A stretch of DNA of 64,000 bases from an uncultured Bacteriovoracaceae bacterium (lineage in GTDB: Bacteria; Bdellovibrionota; Bacteriovoracia; Bacteriovoracales; Bacteriovoracaceae), in NCBI GenBank assembly GCA_950054155.1, contig CATLOT010000002.1:1-64000 (forward strand), written 5' to 3'. Shown piece after piece: positions 49,797 through 57,916 of this stretch. Under the pieces are notes generated by a model. The model did no database searches and was not told where the DNA came from. It saw nothing but the letters and a program-made list of their open reading frames with translations. Each line of letters begins with the position of its first letter. The first letter of the stretch is position 1. The translations under genes and the position numbers were made by a program.

Positions 49797-51188
49797 ATGT
49801 TATTTTCACAAATTGGACCCGACACATTAAATAGAGAGCTCAATACCTTTCTTGAAGGTTCTAAACTCTCCTTGTCTCAAGTGGCGAGAAAGCTTGGGGT
49901 CTCAAAGGGTCACCTTTCAGAAATTAAAAACGGAAAGGCAACACCGGCCCTCAATACAGGTCTGCGTATCCTTAAAATCTGTGGATTAGAAGTCGAGCAG
50001 CGTCGTGCCTGGGCCCACTTTTACAATACCTCCATTTCTGAAGAATACCTTGAAGTTCATGATGATCTTGAAAAGGAGAACGCTCAAAAGCTCAATGAGA
50101 AAGTCTCCTACCTCTTAGCGAAAGATCTCGATCTTATGAATGCCTATGTCGATATTGTGAATAGCGAGGAAGAGGGAGTTCCCCTAGTGGATCTTCGTAT
50201 TGATTATGGCCGCTCAATTGAATCAAAACTAGAACGGCTTGCTAGTCAAAATGTTATCACCATTGACCTAACCGATTTGGGTAAAATCTATCGCACGGGA
50301 AAGGTTGATCCCATTATCACCAAGCAATCAAGTTATGATCTTATCAGCACCATTGTTTCTGATCAGCAGATGCAATATCAATCAGGTGAAGACAAAGGTA
50401 AATTTAAATTTCATATCAATGATGTTGACGCCGAAGGTTTTAAAAAGCTTCAAGATCTTGTCGAGGAAACTCTCACTAAGGCCGAAACCATTATGGGAGA
50501 ACATCGCAAGAATAGACGTGACGGTGGAGAGCGCTACGCTTTTGAGGTCCTTCTTGGGCGAATTAAAAGTGTTATTGTTTTCGCTCTTCTTATGGGTTCA
50601 TTCCTTATAAGTGATGCCTCCTGGGCCCAAAGCAGTGGAGGACTCTCTGGTGGTAACTCCCAGGAAATTATTGATATAGATGAAATGGACTGGGGACAAC
50701 TCAACCTCAGAGAAGACCTCAAAGTAAGCTGGCCTACTTTTAACTTCCATGGAACTAAAGTACCTCTAGATAATATTTGCCACTCAAAAGAAGAGAATGA
50801 GATTAAAACCATTGATCCAGTTTTGACTTGTACGGGAACTATATTAGTTCGTGAATACTGCACTTTTGATGGTGTTAACGAGCAGTGCACACAAGTAGGC
50901 CCTGACCAGGAAATTGACTTCAGTGCTGCTGCAGAAACCTATCAAAGTAGTGTGACTAAGAGAGTCTGTAAAGGCCACGATATGATCAAGCACACCCACC
51001 GCCTCAATTGGCATGGTATCCATCTTCAATTTAATGATACTTCTGGTAAACCAACTCAAAATTTCGTTCAGTCCTATAACCATATTTTCAGTGTCGATAT
51101 CGATATTCTTGAAGAGGTCAACACTTCTTATGGCGTAGAAATGGTTCCAGTGGCCAAGAAAAGCTACACCATTCCCTCTTGCCAATAA
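49797..51188 (+). CDS. HTH regulator fused through a signal-like helix to a periplasmic domain
   Basis: The 463-residue protein has a XRE helix-turn-helix at about 25-55 (LSLSQVARKLGVSKGHLSEI) and a TIGR02147-like helical region to about 255. A hydrophobic segment near 260-282 (KSVIVFALLMGSFLISDASW) then reads like a signal peptide ending ASWAQ. The last 180 residues contain five cysteines (NICHS, LTCTG, EYCTF, EQCTQ, RVCKG) as in an exported domain. It is a single open frame, and no internal ribosome binding site and start before the helix was found. It resembles one-component membrane sensors such as ToxR/CadC in layout, not in sequence. Whether the helix is cut by signal peptidase is open. 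Confidence 0.78.
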   Translation: MLFSQIGPDTLNRELNTFLEGSKLSLSQVARKLGVSKGHLSEIKNGKATPALNTGLRILKICGLEVEQRRAWAHFYNTSISEEYLEVHDDLEKENAQKLNEKVSYLLAKDLDLMNAYVDIVNSEEEGVPLVDLRIDYGRSIESKLERLASQNVITIDLTDLGKIYRTGKVDPIITKQSSYDLISTIVSDQQMQYQSGEDKGKFKFHINDVDAEGFKKLQDLVEETLTKAETIMGEHRKNRRDGGERYAFEVLLGRIKSVIVFALLMGSFLISDASWAQSSGGLSGGNSQEIIDIDEMDWGQLNLREDLKVSWPTFNFHGTKVPLDNICHSKEENEIKTIDPVLTCTGTILVREYCTFDGVNEQCTQVGPDQEIDFSAAAETYQSSVTKRVCKGHDMIKHTHRLNWHGIHLQFNDTSGKPTQNFVQSYNHIFSVDIDILEEVNTSYGVEMVPVAKKSYTIPSCQ

Positions 51189-51386
51189 GCTGAAATTTTT
51201 TCACTAGTTCATGCCCAAAAACGAATTCGCTCAGCACCAGTTGAGTGAAATCTTTTTTATTGGCATAACATCCTCACCCAATAAACAACGGACAAAAACC
51301 AATCGTCTATAAATTAAGTTTGCCCCTATTGAAGTTAATGGCGGCCTAAATTGGCCGCCAACTTTTAAGAAGGCCTATAAGTTTTT
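51189..51386 (+). other. Intergenic stretch with a strong hairpin
   Basis: This gap after the HTH fusion gene holds an 8-bp perfect hairpin TGGCGGCC / GGCCGCCA at 51339-51360 followed by ACTTTTAAG. It may end the upstream transcript, although the T-tract is poor. TATAAA at 51308-51313 could be a -10 box for the RNA candidate that follows, but no good -35 is seen. Confidence 0.4.
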
Positions 51387-51530
51387 CGATCACCATATTT
51401 TCCTGCTTTTTTGGTGATTGAGGAGAGAGAGATATATTACCAGTGCGGCAATACTGGTAGTTTAACAGCGAGTGAATTGAGTCTCCATTCGCTTATTAAG
51501 GGAGTCCTTCGGGGCTCCCTTTTCTTTTTT
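51387..51530 (+). ncRNA. Candidate structured small RNA
   Basis: About 144 bp with no plausible gene fold into four consecutive hairpins. The first pairs 51387-51395 with 51412-51420. The second pairs TACCAGT (51438-51444) with ACTGGTA (51453-51459). The third pairs GCGAGTG (51468-51474) with CATTCGC (51486-51492), with one G-U. The last is a terminator with a 10-bp stem and TTCG tetraloop. It resembles a small RNA or a 5' leader element ahead of the acyltransferase gene, 120 bp downstream. I could not match it to a known riboswitch, 6S RNA, tmRNA or c-di-GMP element. Confidence 0.5.
51498..51530 (+). terminator. Strong UUCG-loop terminator
   Basis: A stem (51498-51507 with 51512-51521, one G-U pair) closes a TTCG tetraloop and is followed by TTTTCTTTTTT. 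This stable hairpin would end the small RNA candidate, or attenuate transcription into the acyltransferase gene. Confidence 0.9.
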
Positions 51531-51649
51531 GGGAAATAGAGGCTATTTAATCATTACTCACATGGGCCATAACTTTACTGACCCTCCAAGAACCAAGCAA
51601 AAGTCCCCCCTTTCCCTCTTTTGATCCCATCCTCTTTTAGACTAAGGTC

Positions 51650-52735
51650 ATGAAAGAAGTCTTTCTCAATACATTCAAACCGAAGAAGATTCCAAGCCTA
51701 GATGGAATAAGAGGTTTAAGCTGTCTCTTTGTCATTATAGGCCACTTTAGCTACCTCTACACGCCTTGGTTTGAAGAGGTTTTTGGACGGCGTCTAGGGC
51801 TATCCCTCGCCTTCTCAATTGGTAATCAATATACGGGAGTCACTTTCTTCTTCGTTTTAAGTGGTTTTCTCATCACTAATCTCTTAATCCTGGAACGCCA
51901 GCAAACGATGAAGGTAGATTTCAAAGTCTTTTTTATTAAAAGGCTCTTTAGAATCTTTCCCGCCTATTACTTCTACTTTGCTTGTATTGGTCTTTATTTT
52001 TCCTTAGCTGCTCCTCTTGAGATGAGCCTGCAAGATATCCTCGCCGCCATTACCTATACCAGTAACTACCTCTCCGATAAGAATCCCTGGCATATCGGTC
52101 ACTTTTGGTCTCTTGCCCTTGAGGAACAATTCTATTTGATCTGGCCTATCGCCTTTGCTCTCTCTTACAAGCGTTTTGGTTTTCGCTTCCCCCTTACCAT
52201 GATCATTCTCGCGCCTCTTCTTCGTGTGGCGACCTACTATCTCTTTGTCGATTTAAGACCACGCATTAGCATTATGACCCACACAAGAATTGATAGCCTT
52301 ATGTTCGGCTGCTTACTGGCCTACGCCTATCGCGCCGATCTCTTTGAAAAATTAAATAAAGGTATTCTCAAATTTAAACTGCACTATCTTAGTGCCTTTC
52401 ACATTTTCTTCTTCTCGCGCTTTCTTCAAATGAGCTTTCAGGGAAAATACACCATGACCGTGGGGTATAGTTTGGATTGCCTTGGCATGTGTCTGCTAAT
52501 CATTTATGCCGTCTCTAACAAGAGTCTGATGAGCCGCTTTTTAAACCTTCCTCTTATGGTTCACTTAGGAAGTCTTAGCTATAGTCTCTATTTATGGCAT
52601 GTGCCCTTCGCTTGGAAGGCCTATGGAGATGAAAATCTCGCTTTGCGATTGATTCTCATTTATCTGTGCGCGCTTGGAAGTTATCTGCTCATTGAGGCGC
52701 CTTTTATGAGGTGGCGCCAGCGGGTGTTTAGCTAA
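51650..52735 (+). CDS. Acyltransferase 3 family membrane protein
   Basis: The 361-residue protein has about ten transmembrane helices and the acyltransferase-3 signature. SLDGIRGLSCLFVIIGHFSY at the N-terminus has the His thought to be catalytic, VTFFFVLSGFLITNLL follows, and GHFWSLALEEQFYLIWP is the family's strongest block. Members move acetyl or similar groups to sugars of the cell surface (O-antigen, peptidoglycan, exopolysaccharide). Substrate unknown. AAGG precedes the ATG. It ends flush against the convergent ferredoxin gene (stop codons adjacent). Confidence 0.93.
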   Translation: MKEVFLNTFKPKKIPSLDGIRGLSCLFVIIGHFSYLYTPWFEEVFGRRLGLSLAFSIGNQYTGVTFFFVLSGFLITNLLILERQQTMKVDFKVFFIKRLFRIFPAYYFYFACIGLYFSLAAPLEMSLQDILAAITYTSNYLSDKNPWHIGHFWSLALEEQFYLIWPIAFALSYKRFGFRFPLTMIILAPLLRVATYYLFVDLRPRISIMTHTRIDSLMFGCLLAYAYRADLFEKLNKGILKFKLHYLSAFHIFFFSRFLQMSFQGKYTMTVGYSLDCLGMCLLIIYAVSNKSLMSRFLNLPLMVHLGSLSYSLYLWHVPFAWKAYGDENLALRLILIYLCALGSYLLIEAPFMRWRQRVFS

Positions 52736-53308
52736 TTATTCTTTGTCTTTGTCCGTCTCAGGCTCTTGCTCAGGAATGACAAAGGGCTTAGGGCGACGAT
52801 TCCCCCCCTTACCAGGCATGCGAGTAGGATCTTTATCCTGCTCCCAGTGACGCTGCCAAGAGTTCCTCTTCTCTTCTTTAGCTTTAAAGTTTTGATGGCG
52901 CTCTTCATGAATAGCGGCCACCTCTTCCTTTGTCCGCTTGCGAACAGAACCTTTTGCTGGAGGCGTAAAGTTCTTCTTTGTTTTTTCGTTAAGCTTAACA
53001 GCATCAGTAGTCTTATCATGAAGGGAGAGGTCCACTTCAATTGGGCCTGTCACCATGGCCTGACAGCTTAGTCTCTCCTTCGTGATGTGAAAGACATTAC
53101 CAATAAGCTTTGTTTCATCAAGGGGTGGAGTATTGAGGTTATCCTGTCCTTGCATTATTTTAACGACACAATCAGCACAAGTTGCATAACCCCCACACGA
53201 CGACTTTATATAGATACCGGCTTCTCTCGCTGCCGTGAGAAGGGCCTTGCCTTCCTCCACTTCAAGAGTTTGCCCCGAGGGCTGAAAAGTCACCGTATGA
53301 GTCGTCAT
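52736..53308 (-). CDS. [2Fe-2S] ferredoxin with a charged C-terminal tail
   Basis: The first 95 residues are a plant-type/adrenodoxin-like 2Fe-2S ferredoxin: cysteine ligands in SSCGGYATCADC (about 37-48) and the last in LSCQAMVTG (about 82). The remaining 95 residues are highly charged (Lys, Glu, Arg, Gln) and probably unstructured, ending EPETDKDKE. A tail of that length is unusual for a ferredoxin and may bind RNA, DNA or a partner. It starts directly after the PHA-granule-type gene (adjacent coding ends) on the pnp-dut side, so it may be co-transcribed with them. Confidence 0.88.
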   Translation of the reverse strand: MTTHTVTFQPSGQTLEVEEGKALLTAAREAGIYIKSSCGGYATCADCVVKIMQGQDNLNTPPLDETKLIGNVFHITKERLSCQAMVTGPIEVDLSLHDKTTDAVKLNEKTKKNFTPPAKGSVRKRTKEEVAAIHEERHQNFKAKEEKRNSWQRHWEQDKDPTRMPGKGGNRRPKPFVIPEQEPETDKDKE

Positions 53309-53596
53309 TTAGATATGCCTTTTTAATTTACCCTCAATCGTCTCTAAAACCGACTTTTTAAAGGGTTTTAGCATAAAAGAGAGGTCACAATTTACTTCCG
53401 CCTGAGTATCGGTGAAAACCAGGTCAAGAGTAAAGCCTTTTCCCTTAGCCTGTAATTTTGTATTGGCTTCATCATAGCTGATATCAGCTTTGATCTTCCA
53501 CTTCTCAATATACTCGGGGGTAATAAGAGCACAGGCCTCTTTGTAAGCGTCTTCTTTATTACTTAATTTGCTATAGGGTACTTTTAAGTCTGCCAT
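53309..53596 (-). CDS. Polyhydroxyalkanoic acid system-type small protein
   Basis: The 95-residue protein resembles the PHA granule regulator family (PHA_gran_rgn). It has an N-terminal helix (YSKLSNKEDAYKEACALI), two or three strands (ISYDEANTKLQAKGKGFTLD), and a C-terminal CDLSFMLKPFKKSVLETIEGKL that is the family's best block (LGFLLKPLxxxIExxIxxxL). AAGGAT precedes the ATG. It lies between dut and the ferredoxin gene on the same strand, with 9 bp and 0 bp gaps. Whether this organism makes PHA is not shown by the window; a general role in folding or assembly is equally possible. Confidence 0.7.
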   Translation of the reverse strand: MADLKVPYSKLSNKEDAYKEACALITPEYIEKWKIKADISYDEANTKLQAKGKGFTLDLVFTDTQAEVNCDLSFMLKPFKKSVLETIEGKLKRHI

Positions 53597-53605
53597 CGAT
53601 TATCC

Positions 53606-54070
53606 TTAATTCTTACCAGTAGATCCAAAACCACCTGCTCCACGCTCCGTCGAGGTAAGGGTCTCCCCTTCCACAAATTGGGCCTGAGTCACAGGAGCTA
53701 GCACCAGTTGAGCGATACGATCACCATGAGAAATAGTGTAGTCCTCAGTACCAAAGTTACCAAGAATGACCTTCACTTCTCCGCGGTAATCACAGTCAAT
53801 GGTGCCGGGGCTATTTACGACGAGGAGGCTCGTCTTGAAAGAGAGGCCAGAGCGTGGCCTCACCTGAATTTCAAAACCAAGGGGAATTTCCATCGCTAGC
53901 CCAGTAGGGACTAAAACCCTCTGACCTGGCCTAATGATAAGACCTTCCCCTCGCATTTTTGAAGGTAAGCTGGCCCTTATATCAGCGCCAGCAGCTCCTT
54001 CAGTTTCATAGCGAGGAAAGTCAAAAGTGCGGTCAAAGTGCTCAAGAGCGAGTAGCTTTACCTTATTCAT
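53606..54070 (-). CDS. dut: Deoxyuridine 5'-triphosphate nucleotidohydrolase
   Basis: The 154-residue dUTPase converts dUTP to dUMP and keeps uracil out of DNA. All five trimeric-dUTPase motifs are present: GAAGADIRASL (I), RPRSGLSFK (II), VVNSPGTIDCDYRGEVKV (III, with the nucleotide-base pocket), GDRIAQLVLAPV (IV) and ERGAGGFGSTG (V, the P-loop-like C-terminus that closes the site). GAGGAG precedes the ATG. It follows pnp after 19 bp and is followed by the PHA-type and ferredoxin genes, so a pnp-dut unit is likely. Confidence 0.97.
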   Translation of the reverse strand: MNKVKLLALEHFDRTFDFPRYETEGAAGADIRASLPSKMRGEGLIIRPGQRVLVPTGLAMEIPLGFEIQVRPRSGLSFKTSLLVVNSPGTIDCDYRGEVKVILGNFGTEDYTISHGDRIAQLVLAPVTQAQFVEGETLTSTERGAGGFGSTGKN

Positions 54071-54089
54071 TGCCTCTCCTCGATATGCT

Positions 54090-56210
54090 TTAAGAGTCTT
54101 TCTTTTTAAGTGGCTCTACGGCTTTACAAGAAAGCTTCAAGCGACCCATACGATCAACTTCGATAACCTTCACTTTAACGGTATCACCTTCAGAAACATA
54201 TTGAGCAACATCATTAACACGGTCATCTGCAATTTCTGAGACGTGAACGAGTCCACTCACACCAGGAACGATATCAACGAAAGCACCGTACTCTTTAAGA
54301 GTCACAACTTTTGCGTCATAGATCGATCCCACTTCTGGACCATTAATTTGAAGAGCAATAAAATTCACGCAATCTTTAAGAACTTGTGAATCAGTACCAA
54401 GAACCTTAACAGTTCCGTCTTCTTCAACTTCCATTGTTACGCCAAAGTCTTCTTGAACTTGCTTGATGTTCTTACCACCTGGACCAATGAGGGCACCGAT
54501 CTTATCCGTTGGAATCTTCGTCGTTTCGATACGAGGAACGCCATCTTTAAATTCAGCTCTTTCACTAGAGATTGTCTTCGCCATTTCACCAAGAATATGG
54601 AGGCGACCCTCTTGTGCTTGCTTCATTGCTGTTTCAACGATCTCACGAGTAAGACCTGTGATTTTAATATCCATCTGAATCGCTGTTACACCTTCAGTTG
54701 TACCAGCAACTTTGAAGTCCATATCACCAAGGTGATCTTCGTCACCAAGAATATCAGTAAGAACCTTGAAGCGATCTCCCTCAGTAATTAGACCCATTGC
54801 AATCCCAGCAACTGGGGCTTTAAGAGGAACACCAGCATCCATTAGCGCCATTGAAGCAGAACAAACAGAGCCCATTGAAGAAGAACCATTTGATTCAAGA
54901 ACCTCACAAACTACACGAGTTGTGTAAGGAAATTCTTCTGGCATTACCGCTTTTACACCACGCTCAGCGAGGTTTCCGTGACCAAGTTCACGACGACCAA
55001 CACCTCTTACACCACGAGCTTCCCCAACTGAGTAAGGAGGAAAGTTGTAGTGAAGATAAAATTTATCGTAATTAATGCCAACAATACGGTCACTCATCTG
55101 CTCACCAGACTTACCGCCGATAGTAACTGCGGCCATGACCTGTGTTTCACCACGAGTGAAAAGTGAAGATCCGTGTGGAGTTTGAAGAATTGATGTTTCA
55201 GTCTCAATCTGACGAACTTCGTTCATCTTACGACCGCCAATTCTCTTCTCTTCGTTAAGGATGTCAGCTCTCATCATATTATACATGAGTTCATCAACAC
55301 CTTTGTAAGCTTCCTTACCGAAAGAAGCGTCCTCGCTAAGACCAAAAGCGGCAGGATCAGCTGCCATTGCTTCTTTTACCTTAGCTTCAAGGGCTCTTGT
55401 GGCTGCTTGTCTTTCCATCTTATCAACAGTTGAAATACAAGCACGAGCATCACCAGCAAAGTCAGCTGTAATTTTACTTACCATTGTTTCGTTAGCCGCA
55501 GCGGAAACAAATTCACGCTTCGTCTTACCAACTTCTTCACGCACTTTCTCAAGGAGAGAAACGTACTCTTTAATATTGTCGTGAGCAAACCAGATCGCTG
55601 CAAGAACTTGATCTTCAGGAACGATTTCTGCTTCACCTTCAACCATAAGGATAGCGTCTTTTGAAGCGGCAACGGCGATTTCTAGGTCAGACTCTTCCCA
55701 CTGCTCATGGCTTGGATTGAGCACGAACTCTCCATTAACACGACCAACCTTACAAGTACCAATAGGACCCGCGAAAGGAATGTCTGAAATCGTTAGGGCA
55801 GCTGATGCTCCAAGACCTGCAAGAACTTCAGGGTCACCATTAGGACCATAAGAAAGAACGGTACATGAAACGACAGTGTCGAACATATACCCTTCTGGGA
55901 AAAGAGGTCTTAAAGGACGGTCAATAAGACGCGCATTAAGTGTCTCTTGATCAGTAGGACGCCCTTCACGCTTTCTAAAACCACCGAGGAACTTACCTGC
56001 TGAATAGAATTTCTCTGTGTACTCTACGAGAAGTGGAAAGAAATCCTGACCATCTTTAACTGTTCTCGCTGAACAAACAGTGACGAGAACTTGAGTTCCC
56101 TCACAGCTCACGAGAACTGAGCCATCTGCTTGCTTGGCCAAACGGCCAGTTTCAATTGTTACTTCTCTGCCCCCATAATTGAGGCTCCATGTTTTCTTGT
56201 TTTCGTTCAT
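54090..56210 (-). CDS. pnp: Polyribonucleotide nucleotidyltransferase
   Basis: The 706-residue PNPase degrades RNA from the 3' end by phosphorolysis. Two RNase PH-like domains (about 10-220 and 320-545) are joined by a helical domain. FSAGKFLGGFRKREGRPTD is in the first, and the second has the catalytic part with RRELGHGNLAERG. A KH domain follows (IGALIGPGGKNIKQVQ, about 563-578), then an S1 domain to the end (VTLKEYGAFVDIVPGVSGLVHVSE). CAGGAG precedes the ATG. It lies downstream of rpsO as in many bacteria, but a terminator at 56398-56429 separates them, so pnp needs read-through or its own promoter. Confidence 0.98.
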   Translation of the reverse strand: MNENKKTWSLNYGGREVTIETGRLAKQADGSVLVSCEGTQVLVTVCSARTVKDGQDFFPLLVEYTEKFYSAGKFLGGFRKREGRPTDQETLNARLIDRPLRPLFPEGYMFDTVVSCTVLSYGPNGDPEVLAGLGASAALTISDIPFAGPIGTCKVGRVNGEFVLNPSHEQWEESDLEIAVAASKDAILMVEGEAEIVPEDQVLAAIWFAHDNIKEYVSLLEKVREEVGKTKREFVSAAANETMVSKITADFAGDARACISTVDKMERQAATRALEAKVKEAMAADPAAFGLSEDASFGKEAYKGVDELMYNMMRADILNEEKRIGGRKMNEVRQIETETSILQTPHGSSLFTRGETQVMAAVTIGGKSGEQMSDRIVGINYDKFYLHYNFPPYSVGEARGVRGVGRRELGHGNLAERGVKAVMPEEFPYTTRVVCEVLESNGSSSMGSVCSASMALMDAGVPLKAPVAGIAMGLITEGDRFKVLTDILGDEDHLGDMDFKVAGTTEGVTAIQMDIKITGLTREIVETAMKQAQEGRLHILGEMAKTISSERAEFKDGVPRIETTKIPTDKIGALIGPGGKNIKQVQEDFGVTMEVEEDGTVKVLGTDSQVLKDCVNFIALQINGPEVGSIYDAKVVTLKEYGAFVDIVPGVSGLVHVSEIADDRVNDVAQYVSEGDTVKVKVIEVDRMGRLKLSCKAVEPLKKKDS

Positions 56211-56397
56211 AGACGAATCTCCTGTAAAAAAATAATGAGGAGGCCATGGAAACTAAGGGGGATTCAAAGAATATTTCAAACAACTAAGGGTATTTAGCTA
56301 TTTCAAATATCCCTTAAATCCTTGTCTTAGAATCGAGTCCATCCTCTAAAAAATGTGTCTTCATTATAGGCACTTCAATCAAGATTGAAAATACCCC

Positions 56398-56429
56398 AAA
56401 AAAAGAAAGGGGAGGCCAAAAGCCTCCCC
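56398..56429 (-). terminator. Terminator after rpsO
   Basis: A perfect 8-bp stem GGGGAGGC / GCCTCCCC (56409-56416 and 56422-56429), loop CAAAA, is followed on the minus strand by TTTCTTTTTTT. It lies 28 bp after the rpsO stop and before pnp. Confidence 0.88.
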
Positions 56430-56456
56430 TTCAGTCTTTTTTGCTTTATTTCTTGC

Positions 56457-56735
56457 TTACTTTCTAAGCCCAAGATCCTTAATAACTGACTTGTAGTTAT
56501 CTTCACTTGAGTTACGAAGGTACTTAAGAAGTGAACGACGACGTCCAATCATCTTAAGAAGACCACGATTTGAGTGGTAGTCATGCTTGTTAGCAGCAAA
56601 GTGCTCTTTAAGGCCGTTAATTCTCTCTGTAAGAATCGCAACCTGAACAGCTGTACAACCAGTGTCCTTTTCACCTGCACCATATTTGGCACCAAAAGTT
56701 TTTACGATTTCAGCTGTTTTTTCAGAACTGATCAT
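56457..56735 (-). CDS. rpsO: 30S ribosomal protein S15
   Basis: The 92-residue ribosomal protein binds 16S rRNA early in 30S assembly. S15 hallmarks are DTGCTAVQVAILTERINGL, LKEHFAANKHDYHSNRGLL and MIGRRRSLLKYLRNSS, ending SVIKDLGLRK. The frame extends nine codons upstream, but GAGGAG lies seven bases before ATG 56735, which also gives normal length (89 is typical). It stands between rpoH and pnp on the same strand with its own terminator. Confidence 0.97.
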   Translation of the reverse strand: MISSEKTAEIVKTFGAKYGAGEKDTGCTAVQVAILTERINGLKEHFAANKHDYHSNRGLLKMIGRRRSLLKYLRNSSEDNYKSVIKDLGLRK

Positions 56736-56827
56736 TTCTTTCTCCTCTTCACTTACCCTCACGGCAGCTTGGCTTCACTAGAAAGTCTTACCACTTGTGG
56801 GGCGCTTAATAATACGATTTCGGGAAT

Positions 56828-57895
56828 TTACCTGATATGCTGGGCCATGTAAACCTTTAAGTTTCGCATTAACCTTTCTTCAATCTGACGCACACGCTCA
56901 CGGCTAATGCCATAATCATCAGCGATCGCCTGGAGACTGGGTGGCATCTCGCTAAGTAGCCGTTTTTTAAAGATATCTCTATCTCGCTCTTTAAGCCCAC
57001 CCACAAAATCAGTGAGGTGCTCTCTCAGAAGCTCAAGAGATTGACCCTCTTCAACAATTTCTTCAGGCGTCGGTCCATCATCTTCAAGGTACTGCGCAAA
57101 AGTTCCCCCGCTGCCTTCATCACTAACAGGACTATCAATACTCACCTCACCACCACTAGAGGGATCAAGTCTCTTATCCATGGTGATAACGGCCTTTTCA
57201 CTGACCCCAAGATTTTCACTAATCACTTTGGCGTCAGGGGTGATCCCCTGGGCCTCAAGGCGGCTCTTCTCTTTCATCAAATTAAAGAAGAGCTTCTTTT
57301 GCTCATTTGTCGTTCCAATCTTTACGAGGCGAAAGTTGTCGAGAATAAACTTGAGAACATAGGAGCGGATCCACCAGCTCGCGTAATAGCTTAGCTTAGC
57401 GCCTTTATCAGCGTCATACTTACTGACCGCCTTCATAAGACCGATATTTCCCTCTTGAATGAGATCCATCGTATTTTGCCAGGCCGTCTTATATTCCATG
57501 GCAATTTTTACGACTAAACGAAGGTTAGCAAGAACGAGCTTTTTGGCGATTTCAACATCACCCGTTTCGGCCAGGGCCGTTGTCAGTGCCTTCTCCTGCT
57601 CTTCACTAAGAAGCGGATAGCGGCTAATTTCTCGCATATAAGCAGTGAGAGGATCTTTACTCTTTTGGGTCGGAACAAGCTCACCACCCGTAGCGGGAAT
57701 GAGAGCATTGTTAATGGCCTCAAGCTGTTCATCAATATCATCAAAGCTCTTGGCCTCTTCTAATTTTCTAAGGGGCGTAACATCAATGGTGTCAAATTCC
57801 TCATCTTTCTGAGGAGCTTGGGAAGCATCTTGCGAGCTATCCTGAGCATTGTCGTCAATAATGATTTCACCCTCAAGGGTCTTCTTCTTCGTCAT
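56828..57895 (-). CDS. rpoH: RNA polymerase sigma factor, RpoH (sigma-32) type
   Basis: The protein of about 355 residues is a group 3 sigma-70 factor. An acidic N-terminal 80 residues precedes region 1.2 (DPLTAYMREISRYPLLSEEQE), region 2 (NLRLVVKIAMEYKTAWQN, DLIQEGNIGLMKAVSKYDADKG, LSYYASWWIR) and region 4 (MPPSLQAIADDYGISRERVRQIEERLM). The QKKLFFNLMKEK stretch is the RpoH box that separates heat-shock sigma factors from RpoD. It should direct heat-shock or stress genes. The acidic N-terminal extension is longer than in E. coli RpoH. ATG 57895 is preferred over a GTG three codons upstream. Confidence 0.92.
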   Translation of the reverse strand: MTKKKTLEGEIIIDDNAQDSSQDASQAPQKDEEFDTIDVTPLRKLEEAKSFDDIDEQLEAINNALIPATGGELVPTQKSKDPLTAYMREISRYPLLSEEQEKALTTALAETGDVEIAKKLVLANLRLVVKIAMEYKTAWQNTMDLIQEGNIGLMKAVSKYDADKGAKLSYYASWWIRSYVLKFILDNFRLVKIGTTNEQKKLFFNLMKEKSRLEAQGITPDAKVISENLGVSEKAVITMDKRLDPSSGGEVSIDSPVSDEGSGGTFAQYLEDDGPTPEEIVEEGQSLELLREHLTDFVGGLKERDRDIFKKRLLSEMPPSLQAIADDYGISRERVRQIEERLMRNLKVYMAQHIR

Positions 57896-57916
57896 GATGC
57901 GCACTCTACCACGGTC

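Noticed and set aside
51421..51464. Short peptide frame after GAGGAGAGAG in the RNA candidate
   Set aside because: No usable start codon at proper spacing, and the sequence is better explained by paired stems.
57017..57394. Plus-strand open frame of 125 codons inside rpoH
   Set aside because: Antisense shadow of the conserved sigma factor regions.
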